Position numbers and translations under genes: made by a program. Under the pieces are notes generated by a model. It saw only the letters and a program-made list of their open reading frames with translations, was not told the origin of the DNA and did no database searches. Positions 58,216 through 64,000 of a DNA stretch of 64,000 nucleotides are shown piece by piece (within the stretch, counting starts at the first letter, position 1; each line of letters begins with the position of its first letter). The stretch is from NCBI RefSeq assembly GCF_022012435.1, contig NZ_JAKLUA010000006.1, positions 248,001 through 312,000 on the forward strand. Reading direction: 5' to 3'. The stretch comes from Bradyrhizobium zhengyangense. GTDB lineage: Bacteria; Pseudomonadota; Alphaproteobacteria; Rhizobiales; Xanthobacteraceae.

Positions 58216-58989
58216 TCAGGCATCCATGCGCATGGGCAAGCCCCGCCGCGTCATGTGCTCCTTGGCTTCACGGATGGTGAATTCCCCGAAATGGAAGATG
58301 GAGGCGGCCAGCACGGCCGTGGCGTGCCCGTCGCGAATACCCTCGACGAGGTGATCGAGATTGCCGACGCCGCCCGAGGCGATCACGGGAACGGGAACGC
58401 TGTCGGCAATCGCCCGGGTCAGCGGGATGTCAAAACCCTGCCTGGTGCCGTCGCGATCCATCGAGGTGAGCAGGATCTCACCAGCGCCGAGCGAAACCAC
58501 TTCCTGGGCGTATTCGACGGCGTCGATGCCGGTCGAGTTGCGGCCGCCATGGGTAAAGATCTCCCAGCGGTCGCCGCCCGGGCGCTTGACCCGCTTGGCG
58601 TCGATCGCGACCACAACGCACTGCTCGCCGAATTTTTCGGCGGCTTCCTTGACGAACTCGCGCCGCGACACCGCGGCACTGTTGATCGAGACCTTGTCCG
58701 CGCCGGCGCGCAGCAGCGTCTTGATGTCGTTGACCTCACGCACACCGCCGCCGACGGTGACAGGCATGAAGCAGGCTTCCGCCGTGCGCCGGACGACATC
58801 CAGCATGATGCCGCGATTCTCATGGGTCGCGGTGATGTCGAGGAAGGTCAGCTCGTCGGCGCCGGCGGCGTCGTAGGCAATCGCGGCCTCGACGGGATCG
58901 CCGGCATCGCGCAGATCGACGAAATTGACGCCCTTGACGACGCGGCCGTCCTTGACGTCGAGACAGGGAATCACGCGCACCTTGAACAT
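58216..58989 (-). CDS. hisF: Imidazole glycerol phosphate synthase subunit HisF
   Basis: The 257-residue cyclase of the HisF-HisH complex: [15 protein letters not shown] (catalytic Asp near residue 11), [62 protein letters not shown] and [18 protein letters not shown]. Uses ammonia from HisH to form imidazole glycerol phosphate and AICAR. It is three bp from hisA. Confidence 0.97.
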   Translation of the reverse strand: MFKVRVIPCLDVKDGRVVKGVNFVDLRDAGDPVEAAIAYDAAGADELTFLDITATHENRGIMLDVVRRTAEACFMPVTVGGGVREVNDIKTLLRAGADKVSINSAAVSRREFVKEAAEKFGEQCVVVAIDAKRVKRPGGDRWEIFTHGGRNSTGIDAVEYAQEVVSLGAGEILLTSMDRDGTRQGFDIPLTRAIADSVPVPVIASGGVGNLDHLVEGIRDGHATAVLAASIFHFGEFTIREAKEHMTRRGLPMRMDA

Positions 58990-58992
58990 GTG

Positions 58993-59730
58993 TCAGCTCC
59001 TGGGCGCGTTGCGGATCAAGGCGAGGGCGGCGGCGGGATCGAGCCGGCCGTCATAGAGCGCGCGGCCGGCGATCGCGCCGGCGAGCTTTTTCGCACGCGG
59101 CGTCAGCATCGCCTTGACGTCCTCGATCGAGGCGAGACCGCCCGAGGCGATCACGGGAATCGAGATCGCATCCGCCAACGCGATGGTCGCGTCCAGGTTC
59201 AGGCCTTTGAGCAGGCCGTCGCGCGCGATGTCGGTGAAGATGATGGCGGCGACGCCGGCATCCTCGAACCGCTGCGCGATTTCCAGCACCGTCACCTGCG
59301 AAGTCTCGGCCCAGCCTTCGACCGCGACCTTGCCGTCGCGGGCGTCGAGCCCAACGGCGACGCGGCCGGGGAATTTCTTCGCGGCCGCCTTCACCAGCTC
59401 CGGATCGCGCACCGCAGCGGTGCCGATGATGACGCGGGTAATGCCTTTTTCCAGCCAGGCTTCGACGGTTTTGAGATCACGAATGCCGCCGCCGAGCTGC
59501 ACCGGGATCTTGATCGTCTTCAGCATCGCTTCGACGGCCTGCGCATTGACAGGCTTGCCGGCAAAGGCGCCGTCGAGATCGACGACGTGGAGATATTCAA
59601 AACCCTGCGCAACGAAGCTCTGCGCCTGGGCGGCGGGATCGAGATTGAAGACAGTGGCGCGCGCCATGTCGCCTTGCTCGAGGCGCACGCACTGGCCGTT
59701 CTTGAGGTCGATGGCAGGAAAGAGGATCAT
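58993..59730 (-). CDS. hisA: Phosphoribosylformimino isomerase HisA
   Basis: The 245-residue TIM barrel: [19 protein letters not shown] (Asp near 8), [93 protein letters not shown]. Isomerises ProFAR to PRFAR, the substrate of HisF-HisH. hisF follows after 3 bp. The family C repeat separates it from hisH upstream. Confidence 0.97.
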   Translation of the reverse strand: MILFPAIDLKNGQCVRLEQGDMARATVFNLDPAAQAQSFVAQGFEYLHVVDLDGAFAGKPVNAQAVEAMLKTIKIPVQLGGGIRDLKTVEAWLEKGITRVIIGTAAVRDPELVKAAAKKFPGRVAVGLDARDGKVAVEGWAETSQVTVLEIAQRFEDAGVAAIIFTDIARDGLLKGLNLDATIALADAISIPVIASGGLASIEDVKAMLTPRAKKLAGAIAGRALYDGRLDPAAALALIRNAPRS

Positions 59731-59764
59731 GATTGAGCCAGGATTTTTCCACGCACGCGGTGCG

Positions 59765-59879
59765 CTCCCTCCCCCCTTGTGGGGGAGGGTTGGGGAGAGG
59801 GGTAAGCCACGGGCACCGCCGTTGGGGCTACCCCCCTCCCGAACGCTGCGCGTTCGACCTCCCCCACAAGGGGGGAGGT
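59765..59879. repeat. Intergenic palindromic repeat family C, copy 2
   Basis: CTCCCTCCCCCCTTGTGGGGGAGGG at one end and CCTCCCCCACAAGGGGGGAGGT at the other are inverted copies. It occupies most of the 172 bp between hisH and hisA inside the his operon. Confidence 0.85.
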
Positions 59880-59902
59880 AAAAAGAGAGAGCGAAGCGCC
59901 CA

Positions 59903-60553
59903 TCACGGTTTCCATCGCAAAAAGTTCGAGATCAGGGCCAGCCCAAAACGCTGGCTCTTCTCGGGGTGAAACTGCGTGCCGATGGCGGTGTCCCTGCCGA
60001 CGATTGCGGTGACGGGCCCGCCGTAATCGGCGCGCGCGAGGACATCAGCTTCATTGGCCGCGTTGAGGTGGTAGGAGTGCACGAAATAAGCGTGCTCGCC
60101 CTTGGGGCCGAGCGGCAGCTTGTTCAGCACCGGGTGCTCCTGCAGCAGCTCGAGCGTATTCCAGCCCATGTGGGGGATCTTCAGGCTCTCGTCACGCGGC
60201 TTGATCTTCTCGACGTCGCCGCCGATCCAGTTCAGGCCCTCGGTGATGACATGCTCCTTGCCGCGGCTCGCCATCAGCTGCATGCCGACGCAGATGCCGA
60301 AGAACGGCCGCGCCTTGACGCGCACCGCTTCCGTGATCGCCTCGACCATGCCGTTGACCGCATCGAGCCCGCGCCGGCAATCGGCGAAGGCGCCGACACC
60401 CGGCAGCACCAGGCGATCGGCTTCATAGGCCTGATCGGGATCGCTGGTGACGAAGACCTTCTGACCGTTCTCCAGGCTGCGCGCGGCGCGCTCAAAGGCC
60501 TTGGCGGCGGAATGCAGATTCCCGGAACCGTAATCGATGATGGCGACGCTCAT
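59903..60553 (-). CDS. hisH: Imidazole glycerol phosphate synthase subunit HisH
   Basis: The 216-residue class I glutamine amidotransferase: [22 protein letters not shown], oxyanion PGVGAF, nucleophile Cys in [12 protein letters not shown], and HFHPEKSQ with the His-Glu pair (written [12 protein letters not shown]). Supplies ammonia to HisF. ATG 60553 overlaps the DUF2628 stop by 4 bp. The frame can be extended to 60676 but that is inside DUF2628. Confidence 0.96.
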   Translation of the reverse strand: MSVAIIDYGSGNLHSAAKAFERAARSLENGQKVFVTSDPDQAYEADRLVLPGVGAFADCRRGLDAVNGMVEAITEAVRVKARPFFGICVGMQLMASRGKEHVITEGLNWIGGDVEKIKPRDESLKIPHMGWNTLELLQEHPVLNKLPLGPKGEHAYFVHSYHLNAANEADVLARADYGGPVTAIVGRDTAIGTQFHPEKSQRFGLALISNFLRWKP

Positions 60554-61080
60554 CTTGACCCTCCCGGTTCTGGAAACAATCCAATGATGCCGCCGGCCGG
60601 AATCGGCGGCGGGTTCGAAAATGGCTGACCCGGCACGTTGCGGGTCGGCGGCGGGCCGCCGCGATCGACGGCCCATTGATCGTTGACGATGCCGCGCTGT
60701 GACTTGCTCCAGCGCTCGAAGAAGCGGCGCTCCGCGGTGTCCTCGTCATCGGCGACGACGACGTCGAGCTGCCGCCACTTGCCGCGCGACAGCGTCCAGC
60801 GACGCAGGCTGGAGGCCTCAATGCCCATCAGCAGCGCGACGATGCAGTTGGCGAGGAAGATCGAGCGGCGACCGACACCGAGGCTGTGCAGCCCCCCATC
60901 GAACGCGGCGAGGAAGACGATCCAGCCGATCAGCGCCAGCCACAGCCTGTTCCAGGCCAGCCAGAACGGACCAAGGATCATCGCCCAGAAATGGAAGCCG
61001 TCGCGCACGAACACGAACTTGTCGGTCGCGCGCAGATCGGCGCCGCCGGGGAAGGGAGCATGAACTGTGTAGACAGGCAT
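60550..61080 (-). CDS. DUF2628 domain membrane protein
   Basis: The 176-residue protein has [58 protein letters not shown], the DUF2628 signature with two or three membrane segments (about 30-60 and 70-90), and a long polar C-terminal tail with [15 protein letters not shown]. It is translationally coupled to hisH (4 bp overlap) within the his cluster, a common alphaproteobacterial arrangement. Function unknown; no histidine role is evident. Confidence 0.85.
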   Translation of the reverse strand: MPVYTVHAPFPGGADLRATDKFVFVRDGFHFWAMILGPFWLAWNRLWLALIGWIVFLAAFDGGLHSLGVGRRSIFLANCIVALLMGIEASSLRRWTLSRGKWRQLDVVVADDEDTAERRFFERWSKSQRGIVNDQWAVDRGGPPPTRNVPGQPFSNPPPIPAGGIIGLFPEPGGSR

Positions 61081-61148
61081 TTTCGATGCCCCGCTCTCGA
61101 GAATGAAGTCGATGCCGCCGGCGGCGCTTGGCCACCGAGACGGAGAGG

Positions 61149-61742
61149 TCAGCCGCCAAGCGAGCCCTTGGTGGAGGGGATTTCGCCCGCCGCCTTGGGA
61201 TCGATCGCAACCGCGGTGCGCAGCGCCCGCGCCAGGCCCTTGAAGCAGGACTCGGCGATATGGTGGCTGTTATCGCCATATAGGGTCTCAACGTGGAGAG
61301 TCACGCCGGCGTTGATGGCGAAGGCCTGGAACCACTCGCGCACCAGCTCGGTGTCAAACTCACCGATCTTGTGGCGGGGAAATTCGGCCTTGAACACCAG
61401 GAACGGGCGGCCCGAGATGTCGATGACCACGCGCGTCAGCGTCTCGTCCATGGGCATGTGCACGCCGGCATAGCGGGTGATGCCCGCCATGTTGCCGAGC
61501 GCCTGCTTGACCGCCTGGCCAAGCGCGATGCCGGTGTCTTCGGTGGTATGGTGATAATCAATGTGCAGGTCACCCACCGCCTTGACCGTGAGGTCGATGC
61601 GGGAATGGCGGGCGAGGAGATCGAGCATATGGTCGAAAAAGCCGATGCCGGTCGCGATATTGGCCACGCCGGTGCCATCGAGGTTCACGGAGACCTCGAT
61701 GTCGGTTTCCTTGGTCTTGCGCTTGATCGTCGCGGTGCGCAT
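61149..61742 (-). CDS. hisB: Imidazoleglycerol-phosphate dehydratase
   Basis: The 197-residue dehydratase with [34 protein letters not shown] (metal His residues), [40 protein letters not shown] and [26 protein letters not shown]. Single-domain HisB without phosphatase. First gene of the his cluster, divergent from hslV over 186 bp. Confidence 0.97.
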   Translation of the reverse strand: MRTATIKRKTKETDIEVSVNLDGTGVANIATGIGFFDHMLDLLARHSRIDLTVKAVGDLHIDYHHTTEDTGIALGQAVKQALGNMAGITRYAGVHMPMDETLTRVVIDISGRPFLVFKAEFPRHKIGEFDTELVREWFQAFAINAGVTLHVETLYGDNSHHIAESCFKGLARALRTAVAIDPKAAGEIPSTKGSLGG

Positions 61743-61928
61743 TGAGAGCTTTCGCTATGGTTCGGTCCGAAAACGCCTGTCTCTTAACAGCCAAATGACG
61801 CCTTCGCTACTGCGGGAACGGCTGGCCGGGCCTCTACTTCTGCCTATGGTGAGCGAAATTCGGCCCGGAACGGCCCGTTGTGCCGTTAGCTCCGACCGCC
61901 TAAATCAGGCGGGACAATGAGGGTTACG

Positions 61929-62489
61929 ATGCAGGATTCCCAGAACAGCTCGCCGGTCTGGCACGGCACCACGATTTTGACGGTCCGCAAGGGCGGCAAG
62001 GTGGTGATCGGCGGTGACGGCCAGGTCTCGATCGGCCAGACCGTGATCAAGTCCAATGCCAAAAAGGTCCGGAAACTCGGCAAGGGCGACGTGATTGGTG
62101 GCTTTGCCGGTGCCACTGCGGATGCTTTTACCCTGTTTGAGCGGCTGGAGAGCAAGCTCGAGCAATATCCGGGGCAATTGACCCGGGCCGCGGTGGAGCT
62201 TGCCAAGGACTGGCGCACCGACCGTTACCTCCGCCGGCTGGAGGCCATGATGATCGTGGCCGACAAGGACGTCTCCCTGGTCCTGACAGGCACCGGCGAC
62301 GTGCTCGAGCCCGAGTCGGGCGTGATGGCGATCGGCTCCGGCGGCAATTACGCGCTGGCCGCGGCCCGCGCCCTTGTTGACACCGACAAGGACGCCGAGA
62401 CCATCGTCCGCCGCTCCCTCGACATCGCCGCCGACATCTGCGTCTACACCAACCGCAACATCACCATTGAAGCGCTGACGGCCGGCTAA
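61929..62489 (+). CDS. hslV: ATP-dependent protease peptidase subunit HslV
   Basis: The 186-residue peptidase. Start chosen at ATG 61929 (GAGGG upstream); ATG 61917 is in frame and would add MRVT. A 13-residue propeptide precedes Thr14 in [13 protein letters not shown], where cleavage exposes the catalytic Thr. Further motifs: [44 protein letters not shown], and [14 protein letters not shown]. Forms the double hexamer with HslU. DUF2585 gene follows by 3 bp. Confidence 0.95.
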   Translation: MQDSQNSSPVWHGTTILTVRKGGKVVIGGDGQVSIGQTVIKSNAKKVRKLGKGDVIGGFAGATADAFTLFERLESKLEQYPGQLTRAAVELAKDWRTDRYLRRLEAMMIVADKDVSLVLTGTGDVLEPESGVMAIGSGGNYALAAARALVDTDKDAETIVRRSLDIAADICVYTNRNITIEALTAG

Positions 62490-62492
62490 GGG

Positions 62493-63113
62493 ATGAGTTC
62501 GGCTCACAGCGCCAGCCCGCCCCGAACCGCAATACCACCGCTCGCCTTCCTCGGCATCGCGCTGCTGCTGCTGGCGTTGCAGGCCTCGATCCTGTTCGCG
62601 ATGGGGCGGGTGCCGATCTGCACCTGCGGCTACGTCAAGCTGTGGCACGGCGTGGTGAACAGCTCGGAGAACTCCCAGCACATCGCCGACTGGTACAGTT
62701 TCTCGCACGTGCTGCACGGCTTCCTGTTCTACGGATTGACGTGGCTGTTGTTCGCGCGCCTGCCGTTCCTGTCTCTCTCCTGGCCGGCACGGCTGATCAT
62801 CGCGATGCTGATCGAGGGCGCCTGGGAGATCGTCGAGAACTCGCCTTTCATCATCGAGCGCTACCGCGCCGGCACGATCTCGCTGGATTATTACGGCGAC
62901 AGCATCGTCAATTCGGTCTCGGACACGCTGTTCATGGTGCTGGGGTTCCTCACCGCGCGCGTGCTGCCTGTAAGCGCAACCGTCGCGCTCGGTCTCGCCT
63001 TCGAGATCATGCTGGCGCTGCACATTCGCGACAATCTGACGCTGAATATCCTGATGCTGATCCATCCGATCGAGGCCGTGAAGCAGTGGCAATCCGGTCC
63101 GCCGATCATCTGA
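62493..63113 (+). CDS. DUF2585/UPF0314 membrane protein
   Basis: The 206-residue protein with about four to five membrane helices. The stretch [45 protein letters not shown] is the DUF2585 hallmark, followed by [21 protein letters not shown]. Function unknown. It starts 3 bp after hslV and precedes hslU by 52 bp, so it is embedded in the protease operon, typical of Rhizobiales. Confidence 0.9.
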   Translation: MSSAHSASPPRTAIPPLAFLGIALLLLALQASILFAMGRVPICTCGYVKLWHGVVNSSENSQHIADWYSFSHVLHGFLFYGLTWLLFARLPFLSLSWPARLIIAMLIEGAWEIVENSPFIIERYRAGTISLDYYGDSIVNSVSDTLFMVLGFLTARVLPVSATVALGLAFEIMLALHIRDNLTLNILMLIHPIEAVKQWQSGPPII

Positions 63114-63165
63114 TGACCTAAAAAGCGGCTTGTCCCCGCCGGTTTCCAATCCTAGCTAAGGTGCC

Positions 63166-64000
63166 ATGACAGACTTCTCTCCCCGCGAAATCGTATCCGA
63201 ACTCGACCGTTTCATCGTCGGCCAGGGTGACGCCAAGCGCGCCGTCTCGATCGCGCTGCGCAACCGCTGGCGCCGGCAGCAGCTCACGGGCTCGCTGCGC
63301 GAAGAGGTGCTGCCCAAGAACATCCTGATGATCGGACCCACCGGCGTCGGCAAAACGGAAATCGCGCGGCGATTGGCAAAACTAGCCAACGCGCCGTTCC
63401 TGAAGGTGGAAGCCACGAAATTCACCGAGGTCGGCTATGTCGGCCGCGACGTCGAGCAGATCGTGCGCGACCTCGTCGAGGTCGCGATCGCCCAGGTGCG
63501 CGAACGCAAGCGCAAGGACGTGCAGGCGCGGGCCCAACTCGCTGCCGAGGAGCGCGTGCTCGATGCGCTGGTCGGCGCCAATGCGAGCTCGGCAACGCGC
63601 GAATCCTTCCGCAAGAAGCTGCGCGCCGGCGAACTGAACGACAAGGAAATCGAGATCGAGACCCAGTCCTCAGGCTCCGGCATGCCGATGTTCGAGATTC
63701 CGGGCATGCCGGGCGCACAGATGGGCGCCATCTCGATCGGCGACATCTTCGGCAAGCTGGGCGGCCGCAGCAAGACGCGGCGGCTGACTGTCGAGGGCTC
63801 GCACGAGATCCTCGTCAACGAGGAATCGGACAAGCTGCTGGACACCGATCAGCTGACGTTGGAGGCGATCAGCGCGGTCGAGAACAATGGCATCGTCTTC
63901 CTCGACGAGATCGACAAGATCTGCGCCCGCGAAGGCCGCGCCGCCGGCGACGTCTCGCGCGAGGGCGTGCAGCGCGACCTGTTGCCGCTGATCGAGGGCA
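63166..64000 (+). CDS. hslU: ATP-dependent protease ATPase subunit HslU, 5' part
   Basis: The reading frame is open from ATG 63166 to the window end, so 278 residues of an expected about 435 are present. [37 protein letters not shown], Walker [20 protein letters not shown] (about 58-76), sensor-pore loop GYVGRDVEQ, inserted I-domain (about 110-230), Walker [12 protein letters not shown] near 245. Hexameric unfoldase for HslV. Confidence 0.96.
   Translation, partial: MTDFSPREIVSELDRFIVGQGDAKRAVSIALRNRWRRQQLTGSLREEVLPKNILMIGPTGVGKTEIARRLAKLANAPFLKVEATKFTEVGYVGRDVEQIVRDLVEVAIAQVRERKRKDVQARAQLAAEERVLDALVGANASSATRESFRKKLRAGELNDKEIEIETQSSGSGMPMFEIPGMPGAQMGAISIGDIFGKLGGRSKTRRLTVEGSHEILVNEESDKLLDTDQLTLEAISAVENNGIVFLDEIDKICAREGRAAGDVSREGVQRDLLPLIEG

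Noticed and set aside
58255-59736. 493-codon plus-strand frame opposite hisF and hisA
   Set aside because: Antisense shadow with biased composition; hisA and hisF are certain.

Overview
The window is about 64 kb of GC-rich chromosome from an alphaproteobacterium, most likely Bradyrhizobium or a close relative in the Nitrobacteraceae. This rests on dnaK-dnaJ followed by a pmtA-type phospholipid methyltransferase, an hrcA-grpE pair, a hisB-hisH-hisA-hisF-hisE run, hslV/hslU split by a DUF2585 gene, and characteristic palindromic intergenic repeats. It looks like core chromosome: I see no phage, transposase, integrase, CRISPR array, rRNA or tRNA. Both ends cut a gene: an acyl-CoA thioesterase at the left and hslU at the right.

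Layout. 1-1.8 kb: thioesterase end, SnoaL-like protein, alpha/beta hydrolase. 2-8 kb: the classical translation block infC, rpmI, rplT, pheS, pheT, with two small secreted-protein genes on the opposite strand; infC appears to start at ATT. 8-11.4 kb: TauE/SafE permease, Tat-exported amine oxidase, YiiX-like cysteine hydrolase. 11.4-14.8 kb: metal island with CsoR, a Cu(I) P-type ATPase, a palindromic operator between them, and NikR. 15-19.7 kb: HMG-CoA-lyase-like enzyme, CaiB/BaiF CoA-transferase, divergent LysR regulator and an MFS carrier, probably one organic-acid catabolic unit. 20-26.3 kb: solitary phosphorylase-like nucleosidase in AT-richer surroundings, EI24 protein, EmrAB-like pump, endonuclease III, DUF2244. 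26.3-31.3 kb: Ada-like protein, gpmA, dapB, DUF1330, pyrF, FMN reductase, pmtA. 31.4-38.7 kb: dnaJ, dnaK behind a near-perfect sigma-32 promoter, two exported proteins (one a Tat-type nicotinamidase), grpE, hrcA. 38.9-45.4 kb: rph, rdgB, hemW, LppC-like lipoprotein, rsmI, yraN, gshB. 45.8-51.3 kb: partial Tad/Flp pilus locus (cpaB-C-D-E, TadD-like lipoprotein, PilZ protein). 51.5-56.8 kb: comM-like ATPase, small exported protein, membrane hybrid histidine kinase, exported histidine phosphatase. 56.8-61.7 kb: coaA and the his cluster with an embedded DUF2628 gene. 61.9-64 kb: hslV, DUF2585, hslU.

The intergenic regions carry at least four repeat families. Family A (94-96 bp, long terminal inverted repeats) occurs three times, always between two convergent genes. 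Family D (about 50 bp, GCATGATC ends) occurs three times, with compensatory stem changes in one copy and an inserted inner hairpin in another. Families B and C occur as two full copies each; one C copy lies inside the his operon.

Most genes are ordinary housekeeping. I did not find a convincing new multi-gene system. The best leads are the phosphorylase-like nucleosidase with its dyad-rich leader (19.7-21.2 kb), the CoA-transferase/lyase/LysR/MFS unit (15-19.7 kb), the NikR gene beside a copper pump, and the repeat families.
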